A program made the position numbers and the translations under genes. Of a DNA stretch of 64,000 nucleotides, positions 22,901 through 33,427 are shown piece by piece. Position 1 is the first letter of the stretch. Every line of letters starts with the position of its first letter. The notes beneath the pieces were generated by a model. The model was not told the DNA's origin and ran no database searches. It saw only the letters and a list, made by a program, of their open reading frames with translations. Source of the DNA: Doris montereyensis (Eukaryota > Mollusca > Gastropoda > Nudibranchia > Dorididae); contig JAXRKP010000257.1 of the NCBI GenBank assembly GCA_037039925.1, positions 126,044-190,043 of the forward strand, written 5' to 3'.

Positions 22901-23236
22901 ATGAGTTGATATATTGATAAGATGATTGTGTAGCCTATCATAAGTAGACATATTGATAAGATGATTGTTTGGTGTAGCCTACCATGAGTTGATATATTGA
23001 TAAGATGATTGTCTGTGTAGCCTACCATAAGTGGACATATTAAAAAGATGATTGTTTGTGTAGCCTACCATAAGTGGACATATTAATAAGATGATTGTAT
23101 AGCCTATCATAAGTAGACATATTGATAAGGTGATTGTCTGTGTAGCCTACCGTGAGTGGACATATTGATAAGATGATTGTCTGTGTAGCCTACCATGAGG
23201 CAACATATTGAAAAGATGATTGTTTCTGTAGCCTAC
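19915..23236. repeat. 43-bp minisatellite, about 77 units, abutting an exon donor
   Basis: Core unit TCTACCATGAGTCGACATAT followed by TAATACGGTGTTTCTTTGCT and TAG. Starts at 19965 and 20008 give the 43-bp period. Units at 19930-22610 are highly similar, with CCATGAG, CTATGAG and CCATCAG subtypes. Those at 22620-23230 are diverged (GATAAGATGATTG type), still near 43 bp. The array runs without a gap into the donor of the exon ending at 23237, whose junction TGTCAACTCATG/GTAGGCTA is itself a unit. It nearly fills the 3.48-kb intron. Confidence 0.95.
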
Positions 23237-23379
23237 CATGAGTTGACAGGACAGATGCTGGTGAGGAGTTGAGCCTTTGCCTTTCTGAAGCTACGTCGCT
23301 GTCCTCAGTTGCACCTGCATTGTTTTCAAAAGTATGACTCTCTGGACTTCCAGCGTAGGGTGAGCTTCTGATGAGATAC
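23237..23379 (-). CDS. ABCA exon: TMD2-to-NBD2 linker
   Basis: Residues 799-847. Acceptor TTTCACCAG; G completes a Trp codon, then YLIRSSPYAGSPESHTFENN, AGATEDSDVASERQRLNSS and PASVLSTH. EDSDVASERQR matches the acidic DEDVAAERxR stretch that precedes NBD2 in ABCA3-type proteins. The remainder is poorly conserved linker. Ends phase 1 at GTAGGC. Its last 12 bases belong to the repeat unit of the adjoining array, so the exon boundary may have been repeat-derived or may have seeded the repeat. Confidence 0.9.
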
Positions 23380-23819
23380 CTGGTGAAAGCATTTAAAGAC
23401 GTCATGTCGATAAAATCTAATAAAATAGAGTTGTTTCAAGTTACTGTTGGTAAATGATCTCTTTTATTTTACATGTAACACAGGACATAAGGAAGAAAAT
23501 AATTTTTTTTTCAAAGGAGATAGAAAGAAAAAACAGAACAGGAAACGTGACGTCCATCATAATCAACACTTGGTCTTATCAACCATGCTTGTAAAATGTT
23601 CTGGAATACAAAGGCAACAATATATTTTTACTTTATTTCACAACCAATACTTGAAGATCACGGATAACATTCATTACATTAACAAAGAAAAAATCCATCT
23701 CACCCCCCATCCCCACCCAACAATAAACAATTAAACAACAACTTATGAAAAAACAAACAAACAAACAAAAAACCAAACGGATAGCTATTGTTTTAAGAAG
23801 TTTTAAAAATCAAATACAT

Positions 23820-23935
23820 CATACTATCTATCTATATATCTATCTATCCCTCCCTCCCATCCCTTCCCTCTCCTTCAATCTCTGTCTGTCCCTCCCACCG
23901 TCCGTCCGTCCGTCCGTCCATCCCTCCCTCCCTCT
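23820..23935. repeat. (CTAT)n and (CCGT)n/(CCCT)n microsatellites
   Basis: CTAT tetranucleotides at 23824-23848, then CCTC/CCGT/CCAT units to 23932. They lie in a short intron (23380-24054). Confidence 0.85.
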
Positions 23936-24054
23936 GAAACAAGGGCAGATAATTTTGAGCGATAAACGTCCTATTAAACATTTAAGCACAAATAGTTGTG
24001 AGTTACTACAATTCCAATGCCATTCTCAAACAATCAGTAGCAAATGTAACTTAC

Positions 24055-24211
24055 CAACATCTTGTGAAAACGTTGTATTCTATCAACAGGACAATGGTAA
24101 AGTATACAAAGCCGTGAATGATCATAAATATTATGTACAGTCCAATGCCAGGCCGTTCCATTGATAAATAGTTTTCCTCAAAACTGAGGCAAAAGCTTGA
24201 AATACAGTTAT
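24055..24211 (-). CDS. ABCA exon: last transmembrane helix of TMD2
   Basis: Residues 747-799. Acceptor TTTTGCAG; AT completes an Asn codon. Encodes NCISSFCLSFEENYLSMERP, then a hydrophobic helix GIGLYIIFMIIHGFVYFTIV (about 770-790) and LLIEYNVFTRC. The xPGIG motif before the helix is typical of the last ABCA membrane span. Ends phase 2 (TG) at a strong GTAAGT donor. 157 nt, intact. Confidence 0.94.
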
Positions 24212-24810
24212 CTGCAAAAGACAACGGTGATAAAAATAGGATTTATTTTTAAAAATCGTGATATCCAATGCTTCATGTACCAGTACACAATTATAAATGT
24301 ATTTTGAAGGCGAAAGTCTCTAAAATCGTAAGTCTGGCTTCTAATGTATTGTAAGCTTGTTCCAAACCTTGCCTATAAAGATTGTGCAAATTTAGCCAAT
24401 AGAAATATCAATTTTAGTGACATAATAATCTAAGCTTGCAATACAAACAACCTGTTCAGTTTGAAACTCTTGTTGCGTCTCTCCAGAAGAAACGTCCGGC
24501 AGAGAACTTACGAGTTTAGAGACTTTCTTCATCAATGTGTTAGTAATTCCCTATTCTATACAGTAGTCTCCGTCAAATAACATGCCTCAAAAAATGTATG
24601 ATTGGTCATAATGCGCAATGTTTTTTATGTAACCCAATTTTGCAATGCTATTTACCCTCCCAAAATGTGAAAAATAACTGGCTAGACTTTGCCAAAATGC
24701 AACAATTGTTTGTATAAATCCGTTTTCATTCTATTGGGTTTAAAAATTCAATTCTTGTGAGAGAGAAAGTCGATAACCTTTTCTTGCCTTGTCCCAGAGA
24801 CAAAATCTGT
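24212..24810. other. Unassigned intronic stretch
   Basis: AT-rich intron start with no motif that I can support before the GT-rich tract at 24818. Confidence 0.5.
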
Positions 24811-24811
24811 C

Positions 24812-25040
24812 ATGCAATGTGCGTGTGTGTGTGTGTTTGTGTGTGTGTGTGAGGCATCTAGATCTATGTTAGCTATGTTCACACATGCACAAGACAATGT
24901 AACAAGTCTTGGCTGTCTTGTTTCAGATCACCTTTACCCGCCCCTTCCCTTTCAGACTCAGTCGTCGACTGGCGACATTCATCGTCTGCCAGACAGACAA
25001 CAGGATCAGCTTTCTCGCGCCTGTCACTAGACAGTGCGAT
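24812..25040 (+). repeat. Dispersed repeat with (GT)n edge, copy 1
   Basis: (GT)n at 24818-24852 is followed by a block with CTTGGCTGTCTTG, TCACCTTTACCCGCC, CTTCCCTTTCAGA and CTGCCAGACAGA. The same blocks in the same order occur at 28700-28870 after (GT)n. Family unknown. Confidence 0.6.
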
Positions 25041-25489
25041 CAATTCTCTCTCTATTCGAGCAAAAACATGAAATACAATGTGGCTGGATCTTCTAGATGC
25101 TATCATTATTATAAGGGCACATTTAGTGCTATCAGAAAAATGTTCAAAAAATAATTCCCAGCATTCCCATCAATGCTTAAAATGTTCTATGTCCCCATAC
25201 CCAATCCCTTGAGCGAAGACGACAGTAAGTATGGAATTCAAAGCTTTCCATGACTTTCTCTGGTGCTATTTTCTCCCATTTGGCCGTAACTAGATGTTCC
25301 ATGTGACATTCTCTATCTTACTTTGGGAACTACTCCTGTAGGCCTGGACTTAACTTTCACTTGCAAGCATATATTATAGTTTTTAAATAATCTCAATCAA
25401 TGCTACGTGTTTGATCCATTAATAAAACAGATATTTTCAACTTGTATTATAATGACATCCTCTACATATAAATATATTTAAACATTTAC

Positions 25490-25603
25490 CAAGGCCTTCC
25501 AAAGGAACACAACGTTGGACCTGGCTTTGCCATGATTCGAAACTCGGGACTTCATGATCCCCAGTCCGGCAGCCCAACCGCTGGGCCACCGACGCCACTA
25601 AGT
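25490..25603 (-). repeat. SINE family S2, truncated minus copy
   Basis: Reverse complement starts GTGGCGTCGGTGGCCCAGCG, passes CTGGGGATCATGAAGTCCC and ends shortly after AACGTTGTGTTCCTTTGG. Only the tRNA-like head and the start of the core are present. Confidence 0.7.
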
Positions 25604-25627
25604 AGGGAGCATAGATTTAAAAAAAGG

Positions 25628-27165
25628 CCAAAAAGGTATAGCACTTAAGGGCTTCTCTTTTTCTATATTATTAAAGTATAGCACTCAAGGGCTTCTCTTT
25701 TTATTTATTATTCAGGTGTAGCACTCAAGGGCTTTTCTTTTTCTTTATTATTAAGGTGTAGCACTCAAGGGCTTTTTCTTTTTCTTTATTATTAAAGTAT
25801 AGCACTCAAGGGCTTCTCTTTTTCTTTATTATTAAAGTATAGCACTCAAGGGCTTTTCTTTTTATTTATTATTAAGGTATAGCACTCAAGGGTTTCTCTT
25901 TTTCTATATTATTAAGGTATAGCACTCAAGGGTTTCTCTTTATTATTTAGGTATAGCACTCAAGGGTTTCTCTTTTCTTTATTATTAAGGTATAGCACTC
26001 AAGGGCTTCTCTTTTTCTTTATTATTAAGGTATAGCACTCAAGGCTTTCTCTTTTTCTATATTATTAAGGTATAGCACTCAAGGGTTTCTCTTTTTCTAT
26101 ATTATTAAGGTATAGCACTCAAGGGCTTCTCTTTTTCTTTATTATTATTACTCAGGTCTTTATTATTAGGTATAGCACTCAAAGGGCTTCTCTTTTTCTT
26201 TATTAGCACTCAAGGGTTTCTCTTTTTATTTATTATTAAAGTCTAGCACTCAAGGGTTTCTCTTTTTATTTATTATTAAAGTCTAGCACTCAAGGCTTCT
26301 CTTTTTATTTATTATTAAGGTATAGCACTCAAGGGCTTCTCTTTTTCTTTATTTTAGGTTATTCAAGGCTTCTCTTTTTCTTTATTATTAGCACTCAAGG
26401 GCTTTCTTTTTCTTTATTATTTTAGCACTCAAGGGCTTCTCTTTTTCTTTATTATTAAGGTATAGCACTCAAGGGCTTTCTTTTCTTTATTATTAAGGTT
26501 AGCACTCAAGGGCTTCTCTTTTTCTTTATTATTAAGGTCTAGCACTCAAGGGTTTCTCTTTTTCTTTATTATTAAGGTCTAGCACTCAAGGGCTTCTCTT
26601 TTCTAGCACTCAAGGGCTTCTCTTTTTCTTTATTATTAAGGTCTAGCACTCAAGGGCTTCTCTTTTTCTTTATTATTAAGGTAGCACTCAAGGCTTTCTT
26701 TTCACTAGCAAAGGCTTCTCTTTTTCTTTATTATTAAGGTCTAGCACTCAAGGGTTTCTCTTTTTCTTTATTATTAAGGTCTAGCACTCAAGGGCTTCTT
26801 TTTCTTTATTATTAAGGTATAGCACTCAAGGGCTTCTCTTTTTCTTTATTATTAAGGTATAGCACTCAAGGGCTTCTCTTTTTATTTATTATTAAGGTAT
26901 AGCACTCAAGGGCTTCTCTTTTTCTTTATTATTAAGGTCTAGCACTCAAGGGTCTTCTCTTTTTCTTTATTATTAAGGTCTAGCACTCAAGGGCTTCTCT
27001 TTTTCTTTATTATTAAGGTCTAGCACTCAAGGGCTTCTCTTTTTCTTTATTATTAAGGTATAGCACTCAAGGGCTTCTCTTTTTCTTTATTATTAAGGTA
27101 TAGCACTCAAGGGCTTCTCTTTTTCTTTATTATTAAGGTATAGCACTCAGGGCTTCTCTTTTTCG
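25628..27165. repeat. 40-bp minisatellite, about 35-38 units, carrying AATAAA in sense
   Basis: Unit: TATAGCACTCAAGGGCTTCT followed by CTTTTTCTTTATTATTAAGG. Typical spacing 40 bp, with scrambled units at 26150-26410 and 26600-26720. On the gene's strand most units read CTTAATAATAAAGAAAAAG, giving an AATAAA hexamer per unit. Intronic, between the exons at 24055-24211 and 29431-29643. Confidence 0.95.
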
Positions 27166-27261
27166 ATTAAGGGAAATGATTCTTTAAAATTAGTTTTTTG
27201 AAAGGTGTTCTTTTTCTTCATAGCAAGTGTTTACCGTGTCTACCATCTGTGTACAGTGATA

Positions 27262-28540
27262 CCAGTGTGTGTTAAAATGACAGTGTGTGTTAAAATGACA
27301 GAGTGTGTTAAAATGACAGAGTGTGTTAAAAAAATGACAGAGTGTGTTAAAAATGTGTGTTAAAATGACAGAGTGTGTTAAAATGACAGAGTGTGTTAAA
27401 ATGACAGAGTGTGTTAAAATGACAGAGTGTGTTAAAATGACAGAGTGTGTTAAAATGACAGAGTGTGTTAAAATGACAGAGTGTGTTAAAATGACAGTGT
27501 GTGTTAAAATGACAGAGTGTGTTAAAATGACAGAGTGTGTTAAAATGACAGAGTGTGTTAAAATGACAGAGTGTGTTAAAATGACAGTGTGTGTTAAAAT
27601 GACAGTGTGTTAAAATGACAGAGTTGAAATGACAGAGTGTGTTAAAATGACAGTGTGTGTTAAAATGACAGAGTGTGTTAAAATGACAGTTAAAATGACA
27701 GAGTGTGTTAAAATGACAGAGTGTGTTAAAATGACAGTGTTAAAATGACAGAGTGTGTTAAAATGAAATGACAGAGTGTGTTAAAATGACAGAGTGTGTT
27801 AAAATGACAGAGTGTGTTAAAATGACAGAGTGTGTTAAAATGACAGTGTGTTAAAATGACAGAGTGTGTTAAAATGACAGTGTGTGTTAAAATGACATGA
27901 GTGTGTTAAAATGACAGAGTGTGTTAAAATGACAGTGTGTGTTAAAATGACAGAGTGTGTTAAAATGACAGAGTGTGTTAAAATGACAGTTAAAATGTGA
28001 GTGTGTTAAAATGACAGTGTGTGTTAAAATGACAGTGTGTGTTAAAATGACAGAGTGTGTTAAAATGACAGAGTGTGTTAAAATGACAGTGTGTGTTAAA
28101 ATGACAGAGTGTGTTAAAATGACAGTGTGTGTTAAAATGACAGTGTGTGTGTTAAAATGACAGAGTGTGTTAAAATGACAGAGTGTGTTAAAATGACAGA
28201 GTGTGTGTTAAAATGACAGTGTGTTAAAATGACAGAGTGTGTTAAAATGACAGAGTGTGTTAAAATGACAGAGTGTGTGTTAAAATGACAGAGTGTGTTA
28301 AAATGACAGAGTGTGTTAAAAGTGTGACATGTGTGTGTGTGTTAAAATGACAGAGTGTGTTAAAAACAGAGTGTGTTAAAATGACAAAGTGTGTTAAAAT
28401 GACAGAGTGTGTTAAAATGACAGAGTGTGTTAAAATGACAGAGTGTGTTAAAATGACAGAGTGTGTTAAAATGACAGAGTGTGTTAAAATGACAGAGTGT
28501 GTTAAAATGAGTGTGTTAAAATGACAAAGATTGTTAAACA
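27262..28540. repeat. 18-bp minisatellite, about 70 units
   Basis: Unit GTGTGTTAAAATGACAGA; gacag at 27421 and 27439 shows the 18-bp period. GACAGTGTGTG variants and short-deletion units occur throughout. Because 18 is a multiple of 3, it creates hexapeptide-repeat open frames (plus 27344-27613, minus 28260-28541), which I do not regard as genes. Residual units continue to 28665. Confidence 0.95.
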
Positions 28541-28699
28541 AATGTCAAAAGATGAAAGGAAAGATGAAGGACTCTCACAATGTGTGTGTGTGTTACAACG
28601 ACAGAGTGTGTTAAAATGACAGAGTGTGTTAAAATGTGTGTGTAAAATGACAGAGTGTGTTAAAATGGACATCTAGATCTATGAAAAGGAAAGATGAAG

Positions 28700-28870
28700 G
28701 ACTTAACCATGTGTATGTGTGTGTGTGTGTGTGTGTGGCACATACAAACGACAATTATGCAACTAGTTTTCGCTGTCTTGGCTCTGGTCACCTTCACCCA
28801 CCACTTCCCTCCCAGATTCGATAGGTCTGCCAGACAGATAGTCTGATCATCTCTCTCTTTTTCATCATGG
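28700..28870 (+). repeat. Dispersed repeat with (GT)n edge, copy 2
   Basis: (GT)n at 28709-28737, then CGCTGTCTTGGCTC, GGTCACCTTCACCCACC, CTTCCCTCCCAGA and CTGCCAGACAGA. Matches the block at 24855-25000. Confidence 0.6.
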
Positions 28871-29335
28871 TGAGAACATCTGAGAGAGGTCTTGTGTCAT
28901 TTTTACCCACAGAGATTGTACAGATACGCGTATCAACAAATAAAACAACTCCCATTGTTGCCGAATATCTTCAACATGCCACCCCTTGGTGTAATCTTGA
29001 GTGAGAGAAGAATGTAACGGATCTATGATAAGGCCTATTGGGTCTTGTCCCCAAACCAACGAACAACAAATAAACCCCAAACAATAACAGACATCTAACA
29101 ACAACAAAAAGAGAGGGTTTACAAACAAAAACGGCAATGTAAACTCACAGTAATGGGTTGTGGCCTTTGACCGTGTCAAAATACAAGATGTTTTTTTCAC
29201 CTGTGGACCACACATTTTGGTGGAGAGTGCTGTATCACCTTTCCATTTATTGTTTCAGAAACCAGGGCACATCTCATATAGTACTTGGATCTTCACAGAA
29301 ACATTACTATGCTCTCTTAAGTGCAGGAAATACAT

Positions 29336-29336
<1 letters not shown>

Positions 29337-29379
<43 letters not shown>
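29337..29379. repeat. (GAT)n microsatellite
   Basis: Fourteen GAT triplets, 50 bp from the donor of the exon at 29431-29643. It gives a poly-Asp or poly-His frame without coding support. Confidence 0.95.
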
Positions 29380-29380
<1 letters not shown>

Positions 29381-29430
29381 TTTTGAAGAATGGTAATCAT
29401 GACTGTCTGAATACATTGTATTACACTTAC

Positions 29431-29643
29431 TTTTGCAACAGGGAGAACTTTGTGTTGCACAAGTAGACTGCTCTGGCAGACATGACTTAAGGCTTATATA
29501 GTTGGAATATATTTTCGTAAAGCATTGAGCCATGTTATAATTAGGAAAGATGACAATGAAAATCCAGTCCATCAAATCAGCCACATCTTCTGTATTAAGA
29601 CCCGGAGTTTGCAAAACCGTTACAGTAATCAGGGTGACAAGAC
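29431..29643 (-). CDS. ABCA exon: TMD2 helix and following loop
   Basis: Residues 676-747. Acceptor CTCACCCAG; GT completes Gly. Encodes LVTLITVTVLQTPGL, finishing a helix begun in the previous exon, then VADLMDWIFIVIFPNYNMAQ (the FP-YN/C motif region of ABCA proteins). A Cys-rich loop with CLPEQSTCATQSSPCCK follows. Ends phase 1 at GTAAGT. 213 nt, intact. The five-Cys loop suggests a disulfide-bonded or variable lumenal segment. Confidence 0.94.
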
Positions 29644-29789
29644 CTGGGTGAGGATAGAGAGAAAGGCATCATTTTTATTTTTATTTTGATACAAATTTTG
29701 TCAAGATCAATGAGCTGTCTAGGGAGACACACAATAAATATATGAAAATTGTAAGTTTCAATAAATAGTCACAAAACACATCTTATATA

Positions 29790-29925
29790 AAGGGGGGGGG
29801 TTTCTGGGAATGCCATTTTTGCCGAAAATGGGACAAATCTAGTCTATCATACTAGTGGATAGAGCAGTTCATTGCCGTCATAATGATATCATGAAAGAAG
29901 CTCAGTGACGTGACTTAATCCAAGT
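29790..29925 (+). repeat. Fragment of the poly-C family element
   Basis: A G10 run then GCCGAAAATGGGACAAATCT, TCATACTAGTG and GTCATAATGATATCATGAAA, near-identical to 55475-55560. It breaks off at about 29920 where the mariner-like relic begins. Confidence 0.65.
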
Positions 29926-29929
29926 ACCT

Positions 29930-30425
29930 GATCACCTGTTTTGCGGCAAGTTTAATAATGTCTCCTTTTGATTCAAATCGTTGCCCATGAAAGTGTTCCT
30001 TTATCTTGGGGAAAAAGATTGAAGTCACATGGAGCCAAATCATGTTTCAACGTTTCAACGTTTCCCAGCTGTAACAGTCCAAACATCCCGTCACTATCCG
30101 GTGTCCTGGCTTTGTGGATGGAAGCATTGTCGTGGTAGAACACAACTAAAATATTCCAGCAAATCAAGTCGTTTTTTCAAGATAACTGGTCTCAATTTTT
30201 GTTGTAGGACCATTTTATAGTACTTGACGTTAATAGCAGTTCACTTTTGGTGGAAGAAAACTATGTGCATGACCTTGTTTTAACGTACTTTCTCTGGACG
30301 TGGGTCATCGAAGTCTCTCCATTCTGCAAACTGTCTTTTTGTCTCAGGATCCCAAGAGTAAACCCAGGTTTCCTCTCCAGTCTTAATTCTGTCTATAAAT
30401 CTGTTTTCCAAATGCTTTGTCATTC
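29930..30425 (-). mobile_element. Mariner-like transposase pseudogene
   Basis: Minus-strand reading with stops and indels: TGEETWVYSWDPETKRQ (mariner GDE/W-Y block, about 30330-30390), KVMHIVFF (about 30270), VVFYHDNASIHKA (second Asp block, about 30100-30145) and LAPCDFNLFP (third Asp block, about 30000-30035). Spacing and wording fit Tc1/mariner DD-type transposases. No terminal inverted repeats were recognised. Inactive. Confidence 0.8.
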
Positions 30426-30429
30426 AATG

Positions 30430-31080
30430 ACCGTTTGATATTTTGATACAAAACTTAATGTGGAATATACACAAGGATTGGTGTGCATGTATGCTCAGTT
30501 TGATATCTATAGCTAGAGTGACACACATTTTAAGGACATGGAAATTTTACTGATGAAATGGACCTCGTAAACAACAAAAAACTGACAAATACAAGTGGGA
30601 TTTCAAAACAATTATCGTAACATTATCATTCAACATATTTCATCTAAAATGCTATTCAATGTGGAAAGGAACGCTATCGTGGGTGGCTCCAGTATTGTGG
30701 CCCCAGCATTGTCTTTCTCCCAACTAGTCCATGACAGAGATTTCGATCCTCGATGACCAATGAAACAATTTATGGGGTTGTTTACAAATTTTTATATTAA
30801 TAATTCGGTTCCTTTTCCCCGAAAAATATGGTAAATTCAATTTCAATCTGTGTAAGAAAAAAATGTCTATTTTCAACATTTTTCTTCAATGAGTCTCTTT
30901 CTGGTTGGCCGTCATCTTGATTGCCAAAGTAAACAAAGAAATCCCGATCTACAAAGCTGTCACAAAAATTAATCGTAAGGCCCTCATAGAGGTGTTAAAA
31001 GCCTTTGAGGTTAGCAAGGATGAAACCTTTGGGGTGGAAGACGAGGAAAACAACGTATAGTGAAAGGTCTGAAAGCTATC
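30430..31080. other. Unassigned intronic stretch
   Basis: No supported gene. A short plus-strand frame near 30930-31060 reads KALIEVLKAFEVSKDETFGV before a stop. It is of unknown origin, too short to call and without splice or start context. Confidence 0.4.
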
Positions 31081-31094
31081 AAGAGGTAGTGGGC

Positions 31095-32925
31095 TGTCTA
31101 TAGTATAGTAAAAAATTACGAAACTTGTTAGGTGCACAATCTGTTGTTACCTGTCTATAGTATAGGGCTTTCAGGGCACAACCAGTGGCCTATCTATAGT
31201 ATAGTAAAAATTGATGAAAGCTATGAGGGCACAACCAGTGGCCTGTCTATAGTATAGTAAAAAATTATGAAGGCTATCAGAGGCACAACCAGTGGCTTGT
31301 CTATAGCATAGTAAAAGTTACGAAAGCTATCAGAGCACAACCAGTGGCCTGTCTATGGTATAGTAAAAAGTTATGAAAACTATCAGAGGCACAACCAGTG
31401 GCCTGTCTAAAGCATAGTAAAAGTTTTTAAAAAGCTATCAGAGGCACAACCAGTGGCCTGTCTATAGTATAGTAAAAAGTTATGCTATTTGGAGGCACAA
31501 CCAGTGGCCTGTCTATAGTATTGGCTATCAGAGGCACAACCAGTGTCTATAGCATAGTAAAAAGTTACGAAAACTATCAGAGCACAACCAGTGGGCTGTC
31601 TAAAGTATAGTAAAAAGTTTTAAAAAAGCTATCAGAGGCAAAACCAGTGGCCTGTCTAGTATAGTAAAAAATTATGAAAGCTATCAGAGGGGCACAACCA
31701 GTGCCTGTCTATAGCAAAGTAAAAAATTACGAAATTAGCTAAAGCTATCAATGGCCTATCTATAGTATAGTAAAAGTTAGGCTATCAGAGGCACAACCAG
31801 TGGCCTGTCTATAGTATAGTAAAAAGCTATGCACAACTAGTGGGCTGTCTAAGTATAGTATAAAAAAACTATCAGAGGCACAACCAGTGGCCTGTCTATA
31901 GCATAGTAAAAAGTTACGAAACTATCAGAGGCACAACCGAAAACTATGGCACTGTGGGCTGTCTATAGTATAGTAAAAAACCAAAACTATCAGAGGCACA
32001 ACCAGTAAAGCTATCAGAGGCACAACCAGTGGCCTGTCTATAGTATAGTAAAAATTTAAGAAAGCTATCAGATGCACAACCAGTCTATAGGTTAAGAAAG
32101 CTATCTGCACAACCAGTGGCCTGTCTATAGTATAGTAAAAGTTAGAAAAACTATCAGAGGCAAAAAGTAAAAAGTTACGAAAGCTATCAGAGCACAACCA
32201 GTGGCCTGTCTATAGTATAGTAAAAAGAGGCTTATCAGAGGTACAACCAGTGGCCTGTCTATAGCATAGTAAAAAGTTACGAAAACTATCAGAGGCACAA
32301 CCAATGGCCTGTCTATAGCATAGTAAAAAGTTACGAAAAGCTATCAGAGGCACAACCAGTGGCCTGTCTATCAGAGGCATCAACCAGTGGCCTGTCTATA
32401 GTATAGTAAAAAGTTACGAAAACTATCAGAGGCACAACCAGTGGCCTGTCTATAGCAGATTAAAAAGATAAGAAAGCTATCAGAGGCACAACCAGTGGCC
32501 TGTCTATAGCATAGTAAAAAGTTACGAAAACTATCAGAGGCACAACCAGTGGCCTGTCTATAGTATAGTAAAAAGTTACGAAAACTATCAGAGGCACAAC
32601 CAGTGGCCTGTCTATAGTATAGTAAAAAGTTACGAAAGCTACCAGAGGCACAACCAGTGGGCTGTCTATTGTATAGTAAAAAGTTACGAAACTATCAGAG
32701 GCACAACCAGTGGCCTGTCTATTGTATAGTAAAAAGTTACGAAAACTATCAGAGGCACAACCAGTGGGCTGTCTATTGTATAGTAAAAAGTTACGAAAGC
32801 TATCAGAGGCACAACCAGTGGGCTGTCTATTGTATAGTAAAAAGTTACGAAAGCTATCAGAGGCACAACCAGTGGGCTGTCTATTGTATAGTAAAAAGTT
32901 ACGAAAGCGATCAGGGCACAACCAT
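31095..32925. repeat. 54-bp minisatellite, about 34 units
   Basis: Unit: GTGGCCTGTCTATAGTATAG, TAAAAAGTTACGAAAACTAT, CAGAGGCACAACCA. Starts at 32764 and 32818 give 54 bp. Left part irregular (31100-32230, many truncated units), right part regular (32380-32925). The period is divisible by 3, so it yields long repetitive open frames on both strands that are not genes. It joins the 39-bp array at 32924 with no intervening sequence. Confidence 0.95.
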
Positions 32926-33427
32926 TTAACTGAAGCACTATTCAACATGTTTTATGAAAATCATTTAACTGAAACACTATTCAACATGTTTATGAAAATC
33001 ATTTAACTGAAGCACTATTCAACATGTTTTATGAAAATCATTTAACTGAAACACTATTCAACATGTTTTATGAAAATCATTTAACTGAAACACTATTCAA
33101 CATGTTTTATGAAAATCATTTAACTGAAACACTATTCAACATGTTTTATGAAAAATTTAACTGAAACACTATTCAACATGTTTTATGAAAATCATTTAAC
33201 TGAAACACTATTCAACATGTTTTATGAAAATCATTTAACTGAAACACTATTCAACATGTTTTACGAAAAACATTTACTTTTTGTTTTACACAAAAAACAT
33301 TTACTTGAAACACTATTCAACATGTTTTACACAAAAAACATTTACTTGAAACACTATTCAACATGTTTTACACAAAAAACATTTACTTGAAACACTATTC
33401 AACATGTTTTACACAAAAAACATTTAC
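32925..33427. repeat. 39-bp minisatellite abutting an exon donor
   Basis: Unit: CATTTAACTGAAACACTATT, CAACATGTTTTATGAAAAT; starts at 33001 and 33040. About 13 units. Those nearest the exon (33258-33420) switch to CATTTACTTGAAACACTATT with ACACAAAAAA. The donor region of the exon ending at 33428 (CATTTACCTGAAACTATGTT, plus strand) is the terminal unit. Confidence 0.93.

Noticed and set aside
27344..27613. 89-codon protein of CVKMTE hexapeptide repeats
   Set aside because: An 18-bp repeat is a multiple of three and stays open by chance; no start context or splice support, and the array is intronic.
32460..32948. 162-codon repetitive open frame on the minus strand
   Set aside because: Produced by the 54-bp unit (divisible by three); other frames of the same array are open too.
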